A stretch of DNA of 64,000 nucleotides from JAWKTM01 sp041399085. GTDB lineage: Bacteria; Planctomycetota; Planctomycetia; Pirellulales; Pirellulaceae. Each line of letters starts with the position of its first letter. The first letter of the stretch is position 1. Shown here one piece after another: positions 37,885-47,300 of this stretch. The position numbers and the translations under genes are program-made. Location of the stretch: contig JAWKTM010000028.1 in the NCBI GenBank assembly GCA_041399085.1, positions 25,126-89,125 on the forward strand, read 5' to 3'. The notes beneath the pieces were generated by a model. That model worked only from the letters and a program-made list of their open reading frames with translations, ran no database searches and had not been told where the DNA came from.

Positions 37885-38215
37885 GCGAGCCGCAGATGGA
37901 AAAATACCAGCACGCGGCGCAAGCAAGTGTGTTCGTCGATTCACTCGCTGGCACGACGTGCTTGTATTGAGTTCGTCGATTCACTCGCTCGCGCATCGTG
38001 CTTGTATTTGCGGCGACGCCGGGAAGGGCAGAACGCAAGGGCGCGAGGACGCGAAGGGCGAAATAGACGCGAACGGGTAACAGGGTTTGCGATACCAGAC
38101 GGCTCGCGCCGTGCCGCGTATATCGACTTTGCGTCCTCGCGCGCTTGCGTTGCCTTCTTCGAGGCGAGCGGCAAATCAAGACACACCAGCACGTCGCACA
38201 CGGGCCGCCATCCGC
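37876..38215. repeat. Composite dispersed repeat, second copy
   Basis: The same ordered parts as 29925-30310: CAGCACGCGGCGCAAGCAAGTG / TCACTCGCT-GTGCTTGTATT palindrome blocks, then GAACGCAAGGGCGCGAGGAC, ACGCGAACGGGTA, GCGTCCTCGCG-CTTGCGTTGCC and GAGGCGAGCGGC followed by ACACCAGCACG. It directly follows the 21-bp repeat array. Confidence 0.85.
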
Positions 38216-38295
38216 CTCGCTACCGCGCGCGGTATCCAATCGGTTACACTTCGACGCTTTCGCTACGTGGGTAACAGCAAGGAGAATTTCCTGCG

Positions 38296-38844
38296 ATGGC
38301 TGATCAAAATCGGGCGGGCCGCCAGCATGAGGACGACGAACAGGAAGAACCGCAAGGGCCGTTGGAAATTGCGATCGTCGGGGATTTGAACGACCGGGCC
38401 TCGGACATCACCGAAAAGCTGCTCGAAGTGCCGATGGACGGCGAGTGCATTCTGTACTTTGATTCGCCGGGTGGTAGCGCCTACGCGGCCATGTCGTTGC
38501 TAACGATCATCGCCATGCGCCGACTAAACGCCACCGGGATCGTGACGGGCGAGTGCTCGTCGGCCGCGCTCTGGCCCTTCGCCGCTTGCCGCCGCCGGTT
38601 GGTGACGCCGTTCAGCGTGCTGCTGTTTCATCCGATGAAATGGCAAAGCGAAGAGCACGTGCATCACGCCGAGGCGACCGAATGGGCTCGCCATTTCGGC
38701 GAACTGGAGCAGACGATGGACGACGTGCTGGCTCGTTATTTGAAAATGCCGCGCAAGAAGCTGGCCGCCTGGATGCGGCCCGGCCGCTACGTCAGCGGCG
38801 CGGAGTTCGCCGCCGAAGGTTTAGCCGAGCTGTTCGAGATCTGA
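38296..38844 (+). CDS. ClpP-like serine protease
   Basis: 182 residues. The ClpP/crotonase fold pattern is visible: LEIAIVGDLNDRASDITEKL, YFDSPGGSAYAAMSL (the GG oxyanion loop), IVTGECSSAALWPFAAC (nucleophile Ser) and VLLFHPMKWQ (His). A helical tail follows (DDVLARYLKMPRKKLAAWM, RYVSGAEFAAEGLAELFEI). It is shorter than canonical ClpP and has a charged, probably disordered N-terminus (ADQNRAGRQHEDDEQEE). AGGAG about 11 bases upstream supports ATG 38296. It may be a stand-alone or accessory ClpP-type peptidase rather than the main clpP, as no clpX is adjacent. Confidence 0.82.
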   Translation: MADQNRAGRQHEDDEQEEPQGPLEIAIVGDLNDRASDITEKLLEVPMDGECILYFDSPGGSAYAAMSLLTIIAMRRLNATGIVTGECSSAALWPFAACRRRLVTPFSVLLFHPMKWQSEEHVHHAEATEWARHFGELEQTMDDVLARYLKMPRKKLAAWMRPGRYVSGAEFAAEGLAELFEI

Positions 38845-38875
38845 TTGAAGTCGCACCACGCGCCGCATCCGCTAC

Positions 38876-39146
38876 ACAAACATGCAAGCGGTAGTGCGCA
38901 AGCACTCCGGTTTCGCGCTCGGCGCAGGTCACGCGCTCGGCGCAGGTCTCCCGACCTCGCCGAAACCGCCGACCGAAGGTCTCCTCTTGGCACTGCGAGG
39001 AGACCTGCGGTCGAAGAGGAGACCTGCGGTCAAAAAACGTGCGGGGTCGGGAGACCCGCGCACAGCGCGTGTCGCACCGGGCGGCTCGCGCCGCGTCCGC
39101 TACAAAATCATGGAAGCGGTAGTGCGCAAGCACTCCGGTTTCTCAC
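38876..39146. repeat. Two REP-like hairpins with a variant stem, and GGTC-type repeats between them
   Basis: AAGCGGTAGTGCGCAAGCAC then TCCGGTTTC occurs at about 38885 and 39116. It is the reverse complement of the 26-kb element, but the stem is AGTGC/GCACT instead of AGGGC/GCCCT. Between them lie CGCTCGGCGCAGGT (twice) and GAGGAGACCTGCGGTC / GAGGTCTCCT-type segments including GGTCGGGAGACCC. No gene is seen. Confidence 0.8.
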
Positions 39147-40396
39147 CCGTCAACAAACAACGGCTTCAAGTGGCGGTCGTACAAATTCACCGTCACATTG
39201 CGGCTGACGCTCTCCTCGCACGCTTCGAGCATCTTCAAATACCGGTCGCCCATCTGCGCGGCGACCTTGTAGCCGACGTGCAACAACTGGCGCACGTCCG
39301 GATTAAACTCGGCGCGGCTCTGATCGTGTCGCACGGTGTTCGCCAGCCGCTCGGCCGACCAGCCTTGCACTTCGGCGGCCGACGGCAACCGCGCGGGATC
39401 GATGTCGATCACCGCCGCGTAAGGCGCACAAAGCGCGTCGCACTTTTCGAGCGCGTGGGCGTAGATCTCCTTGGCCAATTGCAGCCCGTCGCCGTCGGCT
39501 TCGGCCAAACCGATGATCTCTTCCAGCCAAGTCGTGCCGGCCGTCTTGATGTGCAGCCCCGCATCGAAACGCCGAATCGCTCGCCCCATCGGCTCGTAGA
39601 TCGAGAACTTGTCGCTGCCCGAATGCACGCTCAACTTCAGCGTGTCGGGCAAACCGTATCGAGTCACCGCGTGCGCGATGACGGCCAGATCGTCTTGAAA
39701 CTCCTTTTCAAACTGAGCCAGATCGCCCACGTAATCGACGCCCTTGTTGAAGCGGCCGGTGAACTTCGGCGCGATCGTTTGCAGCGGAATCTGTTCGTCG
39801 GCCAAGGCGGCCAAAATCACCAGCAGCTCGGGCGGCGTTTGCGGGCTGTCGGTCTCGTCCATCGAAACTTCCGTAACGAAACTGTCGGCGCCTTTCGCCG
39901 CCGCGATGTGGCGATAGATCGCACCGGCTTCGCGCACCGCTTGCAGATACTTGGCCGCGATCCGCCGCACGTCGTCGCGCGTGGTCGTGAACGGTTGGTC
40001 GATATGGGCGATTTCAATCTGCCCGACCAATTCCGGATGCCGGTCGACGAACGCTTCCACCGCATCGGACTCGGCCGGCTGGCCAATCGAATCGGCCACG
40101 TCGATCGTGTAGAAATCGGACGAAGCCAAAAAACGATCGACCGTTTCCAGTCGAATATGATCGGCGTCGACGTGATACGGTCGCGTCCAGTTCAAATCGC
40201 GCACCGCCGCGTCGGCCGCCGCGCGCACGCTGTCGGGTTCGGAGCCGATCGTCGTGTGCTCGCGATTCGACTTGTTCCAGACCGGCACGACTTCCACGCC
40301 TTGTTCCGCGGCCAAAATGCAAGCTCGCAGTTGCGCGCGAGCTTGATGAGCGAAACGGTCTCCAACTCCGAACGAATACTTCTCCAGTTTCAACAT
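39143..40396 (-). CDS. Tagaturonate/fructuronate epimerase family protein (UxaE-like)
   Basis: 417 residues from ATG 40396 (MLKLEKYSFGVGDRFAHQAR). The long conserved blocks GVEVVPVWNKSNREHTTIGS, PYHVDADHIRLETVDRFL, LQTIAPKFTGRFNKGVDYVG, LKLSVHSGSDKFSIY and FNPDVRQLLHVGYKVAAQMG match the UxaE family, which interconverts tagaturonate and fructuronate in uronate breakdown. No other uronate genes are nearby, so the substrate here is uncertain. The stop lies at the edge of the repeat block 38876-39146. Divergent from the FGE-like gene. Confidence 0.85.
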   Translation of the reverse strand: MLKLEKYSFGVGDRFAHQARAQLRACILAAEQGVEVVPVWNKSNREHTTIGSEPDSVRAAADAAVRDLNWTRPYHVDADHIRLETVDRFLASSDFYTIDVADSIGQPAESDAVEAFVDRHPELVGQIEIAHIDQPFTTTRDDVRRIAAKYLQAVREAGAIYRHIAAAKGADSFVTEVSMDETDSPQTPPELLVILAALADEQIPLQTIAPKFTGRFNKGVDYVGDLAQFEKEFQDDLAVIAHAVTRYGLPDTLKLSVHSGSDKFSIYEPMGRAIRRFDAGLHIKTAGTTWLEEIIGLAEADGDGLQLAKEIYAHALEKCDALCAPYAAVIDIDPARLPSAAEVQGWSAERLANTVRHDQSRAEFNPDVRQLLHVGYKVAAQMGDRYLKMLEACEESVSRNVTVNLYDRHLKPLFVDG

Positions 40397-40686
40397 CGTG
40401 GCGCACGGGCTCCGCGTAAGCGTGACAGGCGAGATCGGGAAACATAACAAGCCCAGCATTATGCCGGTCGAGTCGCCGCGGGGGAATGGTCGCCGAATCG
40501 CGAATTCGCGGCGAAGCGACCGATCAATGGCCGCTGATACACGCGATTGATAACACTGGACTCGCTGTGACCACGCGTTTAGTCTGAATCAGGGGCTGCA
40601 CCGCTGGTTTTCGATTCGAGCGTCATGCCGGTCGGCCTCGCCATCCGACAACTTCCCACCTCTCCTTCCCACCTTGAGGCTCGTCT

Positions 40687-41841
<1,155 letters not shown>

Positions 41842-41882
41842 CAATATCTCCCTCTCTAAACCTTTTCAAAGGATGCATGACC

Positions 41883-43250
41883 ATGAACAAGTCCAACACC
41901 GGCGAATCGCGCCGCGAGTTTTTGAAGACGACGGGCAAGGTGGCCGCGGCGTCGGCATTGGTCGCTTCGGCCGTGCCCAAGGTCCACGCGGCCGAAGACA
42001 ACACGATCAACGTGGCCTTGATCGGCTGCGGCGGTCGTGGCACCGGCGCGGCGGCGAACGCGTTGTCGGTGAAGAACGGTCCGATCAAGTTGGTCGCGAT
42101 GGCCGACGTGTTTGAAAACAAGCTGAACAACAGCTATCAAAACTTGTTCAAGCAATTCCCGTCGCAAGTGGATGTGCCGGACGATCGCAAGTTCGTCAGC
42201 TTCGATGGCTACAAGCAGGCGATGGATTGCTTGAAGCCCGGCGACGTGGCGATCTTCACCACGCCGCCCGCGTTCCGCTGGGTGCATTTCACCTACGCGA
42301 TTGAGAAGGGTTTGAACGTCTTCATGGAAAAGCCGGTCACGATCGACGGCCCGACCAGCAAGCGGATGTTTGAACTGGGCGAGAAGGCCAACGCCAAGAA
42401 TCTGAAGGTCGGCGTCGGCTTGATGTGCCGTCACTGTAAGGCGCGGCAAGAGCTGTACGACCGCATTCAAAACGGCGAGATCGGCGACATCACGTTGCTG
42501 CGAGCTTACCGAATGGCGGGCCCAACCGGTTCGGCGGCCACCGGCCCGAAGCCGGAAAACATGAGCGAGCTGCTGTATCAGATCGACCGTTTCCACGCGT
42601 TCCTGTGGGCCAGCGGCGGCGGCTTCAGCGACTTTTTGATTCACAACATCGACGAGTCGTGTTGGATGAAGAACGCTTGGCCGGTTCAAGCCAAGGCTTG
42701 CGGCGGTCGTCACTATCGCAACGATAACGTCGACCAGAACTTCGATTCGTATTCGGTCGAATACACGTTCGAGGACGGCACGAAGCTGTACCTGAACGGC
42801 CGCACGATGCCCGGCTGTCATCAGGAGTTCGCCAGCTACGCTCACGGCACGAAGGGTTCGGCGATCATCTCGACCGCCTCGCACACGCCAGCCAAGCCGC
42901 GGATCTTCAGCGGTCATAACTTCGTGAAGAAGGATATGACTTGGCAGTGGGGCGCGCCGGAGCCGAATCCTTATCAAGTGGAATGGGAAGACCTGATCCA
43001 AGCCATCCGCGAAGACAAGCCGTACAGCGAAGTCGAACGGGGCGTGAAGGCCAGCTTGGTCACGTCGATGGGCCGCATGGCCGCTCACACCGGTCAGATC
43101 GTGACCTACGACGACATCCTGAATTGCGATCACGAATTCGCGCCGGATGTAAACAAGCTGACGATGGAATCGCCGGCGCCGCTGTTGGCCGACGCCAGCG
43201 GCAAGTATCCGATTCCGTTGCCCGGTTTGAACACGTCGCGCGAGTTTTAA
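41883..43250 (+). CDS. Gfo/Idh/MocA family oxidoreductase, TAT-exported
   Basis: 455 residues from ATG 41883 (an ATG two codons earlier also fits). The twin-arginine signal SRREFLKTTGKVAAASALVA is followed by a Rossmann motif VALIGCGGRGTGAAAN. The family EKP motif (VFMEKPVTIDG) and the active-site region FLIHNIDESCWMKNAWPVQA follow. Such exported oxidoreductases use a bound NAD(P) cofactor and act on sugars or inositols in the periplasm. The terminator at 43315-43350 ends the transcript. Confidence 0.92.
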   Translation: MNKSNTGESRREFLKTTGKVAAASALVASAVPKVHAAEDNTINVALIGCGGRGTGAAANALSVKNGPIKLVAMADVFENKLNNSYQNLFKQFPSQVDVPDDRKFVSFDGYKQAMDCLKPGDVAIFTTPPAFRWVHFTYAIEKGLNVFMEKPVTIDGPTSKRMFELGEKANAKNLKVGVGLMCRHCKARQELYDRIQNGEIGDITLLRAYRMAGPTGSAATGPKPENMSELLYQIDRFHAFLWASGGGFSDFLIHNIDESCWMKNAWPVQAKACGGRHYRNDNVDQNFDSYSVEYTFEDGTKLYLNGRTMPGCHQEFASYAHGTKGSAIISTASHTPAKPRIFSGHNFVKKDMTWQWGAPEPNPYQVEWEDLIQAIREDKPYSEVERGVKASLVTSMGRMAAHTGQIVTYDDILNCDHEFAPDVNKLTMESPAPLLADASGKYPIPLPGLNTSREF

Positions 43251-43314
43251 GCCACGCGATTGAGTACGGTCGCTCGCCGCTGATCGTCAGCGGCCAGTTG
43301 TTGATGAGCAGAAC

Positions 43315-43350
43315 AAAGGCCCGACGTTCACGAACGCCGGGCCTTATTTT
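43315..43350 (+). terminator. Strong rho-independent terminator
   Basis: Near-perfect 12-bp stem (GGCCCGACGTTC / GAACGCCGGGCC) with a two-base loop, followed by TTATTTT. It lies 65 bases past the Gfo/Idh stop. Confidence 0.93.
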
Positions 43351-43408
43351 GTTGGTGTCAGGTCATTGGTGTTCGGTCATCTCATTACCCGCAACGGAGA
43401 AACTAACG

Positions 43409-43876
43409 GTGGATTCGCTGAAGCCCCATGATCTGATCGAACATCCCGAAGGAGGCCGGTTCCGCGAAGTGTTCCGTTCGGCGACCGCTGTGACGTCGAC
43501 GTCGGGCCAGCGTCGAGCGGCGCTCACGCATATCTACTTTTCGCTGGCGGCGGGCGAAGTCAGCCGGTTCCATCGCGTGGCCTCGGACGAAGTGTGGAAT
43601 CTATATCGCGGAGCCGGCCTGCGGTTGTATCTGTGGGAAGGAGGCGATCGACTCGCAACGATGGTGGAATTGTCCAGCGAGTCGGATTGTTTTTGCCATG
43701 TTGTACCGGCCGGCGTCTGGCAAGCGGCCGAACCGCTCGACGAAGCCGTGTTGGTCGGCTGCTCGGTCGCTCCCGGATTCGAGTTCGCCGATTTCGAGCT
43801 AATCGATCCCGCCTCGGCCGACGCCCAGCGTTTGCGATCCGTCGCTCCGGACTTGGCGAAGTTCATCGAAACGTGA
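43409..43876 (+). CDS. DUF985 cupin family protein
   Basis: 155 residues from a GTG at 43409 with GGAGA upstream. The cupin beta-barrel signature is DSLKPHDLIEHPEGGRFREV, ALTHIYFSLAAGEVSRFHRV, DEVWNLYRGAGLRLYLW and CHVVPAGVWQAAEP, with VLVGCSVAPGFEFADFEL at the end, all diagnostic of DUF985. These bind a metal or sugar-like ligand; the substrate is unknown. A terminator follows at 43902. Confidence 0.9.
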   Translation: MDSLKPHDLIEHPEGGRFREVFRSATAVTSTSGQRRAALTHIYFSLAAGEVSRFHRVASDEVWNLYRGAGLRLYLWEGGDRLATMVELSSESDCFCHVVPAGVWQAAEPLDEAVLVGCSVAPGFEFADFELIDPASADAQRLRSVAPDLAKFIET

Positions 43877-43901
43877 GCCGCGATCGTTGCCGCGCAAAAG
43901 A

Positions 43902-43940
43902 AAAGACCGGATCGCCGTGAAGCAATCCGGTCTTTCGATT
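43902..43940. terminator. Bidirectional rho-independent terminator
   Basis: Stem AAAGACCGGAT / ATCCGGTCTTT with a 12-base loop. The A- and T-rich stem ends could stop transcription from both the cupin gene (plus) and the gene at 43983 (minus), which converge here. Confidence 0.85.
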
Positions 43941-43982
43941 TATCCTTCTCGCGCGGCGAAGCTCAGTCCGCCGCGAAGTCGC

Positions 43983-45641
43983 TTAGAAATTCGCTTGGCG
44001 TTGGCGGTTCAATTGAACGGCTTGGCCGATAATCTTCAGCACGCCTTCTTCAATCTCGAAGCGATACTTGGCGCCGCGCTCGATCAACGAGCCGGTCATC
44101 AGAACCGAATCGTTGTTCGACAGGTCCTTGGCCGAGCTGGCCAAAGTCATCAGCGTCGCGTTGCTCTCGTCCACCGACGAAGCAAATTCAAGCATTGGCA
44201 CGACGGACACAATCAATTGGAACATCGGCAATTCGGCACCGGCCGCAGTGGCCGAAGCGTCGATCACTTTCTTCAAGAGATCAATGTTGCCGTTGCCGAA
44301 ACCGATATAAACGCTTTTCGGAGCGACCGCCAAGCTCACATCCAAACGGTCGCCGAACACCTTGCGAGCTTCGTCTTCCTTTTCGGGAATCGGCACGCTC
44401 ATGGTGTGAAAGGCGTAGTCCTTGTAGTTCTCGGCGTCGAACTTCACGCCGGGAAAATCGGGTTCGTTCTTCGCCAAGTCAACCAGCTTGCGGAAGCCCG
44501 ACTCGACCTTCTTGCCATCGGAAACCAAACCGCCGGCAGCGAAGTTCAGCGACTCGTCGTTGAGCATCAACACCGCGCCGCCATTCATCAATCCGTTCTT
44601 GAGCGTCTCTTCGGCCACGTCGAAAAATGTGTTCACGACCTCGGCCGCTTGGGCCTTGGCTTCTGGCGTCTTCAGATCGTCGTCCTTTGCCAGTTCGTCT
44701 TGAGCTCCCTGCCGCATCGCTTGAATCATTAGCGTCGTCTGCTCGATGTCTCGATCGGCAATTCGGGTCGCGTAATGCACATTGGCTGCGGCATCCGGCA
44801 ACAGGAAGCCCGCATGTTGCGACTTGACGCCGTGCGAAGTCGCGATTTGCTTCGCCAGCTCCGATCCCTCGACGGCCGTCATGCTCAAGTCGATGTAGGT
44901 GCTGCCGCTCTCTTGGTCCACGTTCAGACCGATCAGAACTTGCTCGCCGCCTTCGACCAACATCGTGATCGATTCGAGAGAATTGCGGCCCAGCTTCTCG
45001 ACGATCTCGCGATTCGGCTGCTCGTCTAGCTGGTTCTCCATTCCGCGCTCGAACCCCTTCTTCATCTCCGCGATCGCCAAGTCGCGCATGTGAGCCGGGA
45101 TGTTGCGGACGTGAACTTGGGCCGCGATGTCATAATTGGCCGGCAAGTCGCCCAGCAGCTTCGCCGGATCGGCCGGCAGATCGGACAACGAGCCTTGCTG
45201 GTTCGAGAAGAAAGCCCAATCGCCTTGCTTCTTCAGATACATCGGTTGCGGACGGTCGCTGCCCAATTCCATCACGCCGTCGCCCAAGTCTTCCGGTTCG
45301 CCAAGCTGGTCCTTCAGATTGCCCAGCACCAAGTCGAGATTCTTGACCGGCAGAAAACCCACGCTAATCGGTTCGTCATTCACGAACGTCATGTAGACGC
45401 CGGCCGGCTTCGTCGCATCCAAGCCTTGCGTGAACTGACCCGCGATCAGTTTGACAAAGTTGCCGACCTCGGGAGCTCCGGCCGAACTGGTCAAGTAGCC
45501 GATGTCGCCCAAAATTTCGTCCACGCCGGCGATCGATACGACTACGGCCGGCTTTAGCTCGTCGGCCGCCCGCGCGGGAGCGACCGCCGAAATCATCATG
45601 GTCAGTGCCACGAACGGCACGGCCATCCATTTTGCAAACAT
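43983..45641 (-). CDS. Large secreted protein of unknown function
   Basis: 552 residues from ATG 45641 with AGGAG about 12 bases upstream. Signal peptide MFAKWMAVPFVALTMMISAV ends near APARA. The mature part reads KPAVVVSIAGVDEILGDIGY and has long alternating helix/strand segments (GFLPVKNLDLVLGNLKDQLG; DIAAQVHVRNIPAHMRDLAI). No enzymatic motif, metal site or repeat is evident. This looks like a planctomycete-specific secreted family. Its own upstream gap (45642-45946) probably contains its promoter. Confidence 0.75.
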   Translation of the reverse strand: MFAKWMAVPFVALTMMISAVAPARAADELKPAVVVSIAGVDEILGDIGYLTSSAGAPEVGNFVKLIAGQFTQGLDATKPAGVYMTFVNDEPISVGFLPVKNLDLVLGNLKDQLGEPEDLGDGVMELGSDRPQPMYLKKQGDWAFFSNQQGSLSDLPADPAKLLGDLPANYDIAAQVHVRNIPAHMRDLAIAEMKKGFERGMENQLDEQPNREIVEKLGRNSLESITMLVEGGEQVLIGLNVDQESGSTYIDLSMTAVEGSELAKQIATSHGVKSQHAGFLLPDAAANVHYATRIADRDIEQTTLMIQAMRQGAQDELAKDDDLKTPEAKAQAAEVVNTFFDVAEETLKNGLMNGGAVLMLNDESLNFAAGGLVSDGKKVESGFRKLVDLAKNEPDFPGVKFDAENYKDYAFHTMSVPIPEKEDEARKVFGDRLDVSLAVAPKSVYIGFGNGNIDLLKKVIDASATAAGAELPMFQLIVSVVPMLEFASSVDESNATLMTLASSAKDLSNNDSVLMTGSLIERGAKYRFEIEEGVLKIIGQAVQLNRQRQANF

Positions 45642-45946
45642 TTTCACAGGTAGACTCCTTCGGACTGATAAAGATTGGACAGAAACGTTGCCCAAATTTG
45701 GAAAGGCTGTGCGAGCCGACGGCCTCTCGGCTCCTGGCCGCGACAACCGACTCGGCGCGGAAAGACAGCAGACAATACTCTGCGATTGGAATGCCGGTTT
45801 CGATTTTTTCCCTCGGCGGAGCTGGCAAAATCGCGGGCATGCTGCCGACACAAAGGCCAGCGGAAACGGCGGGCGAGATTGCTACACAGCGATCCGATCT
45901 GGAGCTGAGCAACGGGCGGGCGGGTTTTTTCGGCGGAATAGCGCGA
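45642..45946. other. Intergenic region upstream of the secreted-protein gene
   Basis: 305 bases between infA and the secreted-protein gene. No terminator is obvious after infA, though a run of six T lies near 45925 on the plus strand. No gene seen. Confidence 0.5.
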
Positions 45947-46168
45947 CTAGCGTTCGCGGTAAATGATCCGGCCTTTGGTCAAATCATACGGAGACAACTC
46001 GACTCGCACTTTGTCTCCCGGCACGATACGGATAAAGTTCTTTCGCATCTTGCCCGCCACGTGCGCCAGCACTTCGTTACCCGTGTCCAATTGCACGCGA
46101 AAACGAGTGTTTGCCAACGCTTGCGTGACGGTTCCTTCGACTTCGAATGCTTCTTCCTTTTGGGCCAT
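45947..46168 (-). CDS. infA: Translation initiation factor IF-1
   Basis: 73 residues, normal length for an OB-fold IF-1: EEAFEVEGTVTQALANTRFR, then VQLDTGNEVLAHVAGKMRKN and LSPYDLTKGRIIYRER. It binds the ribosomal A site during initiation with IF-2 and IF-3. It lies 145 bases beyond the amidoligase operon on the same strand but is probably transcribed separately. Confidence 0.96.
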   Translation of the reverse strand: MAQKEEAFEVEGTVTQALANTRFRVQLDTGNEVLAHVAGKMRKNFIRIVPGDKVRVELSPYDLTKGRIIYRER

Positions 46169-46313
46169 ACGGTTCCTCAGCCAGTTTGTATCAACTTCAT
46201 CCCCCGCCGCGAGCGATGCATCTTACCGCGCTTCCGCCCGCCGCGTCCAGGGTAACGAACCGGGAGAACGAGGCTCCTGCCGAGCCACGCGCACTAACCA
46301 ATCCAATAACTAA

Positions 46314-47297
46314 CTAACGCGAATCGGCGGTCGCGCTGCCCGCGAGAATCTCGGGCAACATCTTCAAATCCAAATTGCCGCCGGACAGAACGCCGACCAC
46401 GCGCTGGCCGCGGAACCGCTCGCGTTGCTGATAAGCCGCGGCATAAGTCGCCGCGCCGGCTCCTTCGGCCAAATTGTGCGTCTGTTTCAAAATCTGATAG
46501 ACCGCCTCGCGCAGCTCGTCGTCGCTGACCAGAATCACATCGTCCATCAACTCGCGCATGATCGCCAATGTCATCTCGGCCGGCACGCGAGTCGCCATGC
46601 CTTCGGCGAACGTGTCGACTCGCGAGCGCGCCACCCACCGTCCGCTGCGCCAGCTTGCGGCCACCGCATCGGCACCGGCGGCTTGCACGCCGATCACCTG
46701 GGTCCGCGGCCGCAAATGTTTGGCGACCAAGCACGTTCCGCAAACTCCGCTGCCCAACCCGATCGGAACCAAGATCACATCAGGCTCGGGCAACACCTCG
46801 AAAATCTCGCACGCCATCGTCGCCACGCCCGCAATCAGCAGCGGCTCGTTGGCCGAATGAACGTAGCGGCAACCGCGCTCGCGAGCCAACACCTCAACCT
46901 GCTCGCGAGCTTCGTCGAAGTCGCGACCGCGCTCGATCAATTCCGCGCCGAGCAACCGCATCGATTGCAGTTTGTCCGGGTTCGATCGCTCGGGAACCAC
47001 GATCGTGCAACGCATGCCAACTCGCCGAGCGGCGAACGCCAATGACTGTCCATGATTGCCCGTCGAGACACCGATGATCCCGGCGCGTCGCTCCTCGTCG
47101 CTCATCGTAGCGACCAAATTCACACCGCCGCGCACCTTGAACGCGCCGACCGGCTGATGATTCTCGTGCTTCAGCCAAAACTCGCATCCCAGACGTTCGC
47201 TCAATCCTGGCCACTCTAAAAGCGGCGTCGCGCGCAGCACCGAGCGAACTCGCGGCTGGGCGGCCAGGACATCGTCGAACGTAACGGGCAATGACAT
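46314..47297 (-). CDS. Threonine dehydratase-like PLP enzyme
   Basis: 327 residues with a fold-type II PLP pattern. LKHENHQPVGAFKVRGGVN contains the Schiff-base Lys. IIGVSTGNHGQSLAFAAR, VPIGLGSGVCGTC (a Gly-rich phosphate loop) and VVGVLSGGNLDLKML follow. It lacks the C-terminal ACT-like domain of biosynthetic IlvA, so it is closer to catabolic threonine/serine dehydratases or racemases, which convert Thr to 2-oxobutyrate and ammonia. Start ATG 47297 lies three bases after the GCS2-gene stop, strongly coupling it to the amidoligase operon, so its substrate may belong to that pathway. Confidence 0.85.
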   Translation of the reverse strand: MSLPVTFDDVLAAQPRVRSVLRATPLLEWPGLSERLGCEFWLKHENHQPVGAFKVRGGVNLVATMSDEERRAGIIGVSTGNHGQSLAFAARRVGMRCTIVVPERSNPDKLQSMRLLGAELIERGRDFDEAREQVEVLARERGCRYVHSANEPLLIAGVATMACEIFEVLPEPDVILVPIGLGSGVCGTCLVAKHLRPRTQVIGVQAAGADAVAASWRSGRWVARSRVDTFAEGMATRVPAEMTLAIMRELMDDVILVSDDELREAVYQILKQTHNLAEGAGAATYAAAYQQRERFRGQRVVGVLSGGNLDLKMLPEILAGSATADSR

Positions 47298-47300
47298 CGG

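Noticed and set aside
46169..46313. Dispersed planctomycete repeat of the type reading GGGAGAACGAGGCTCCTGCC
   Set aside because: One copy only in the window, so repeat status cannot be shown from this sequence.
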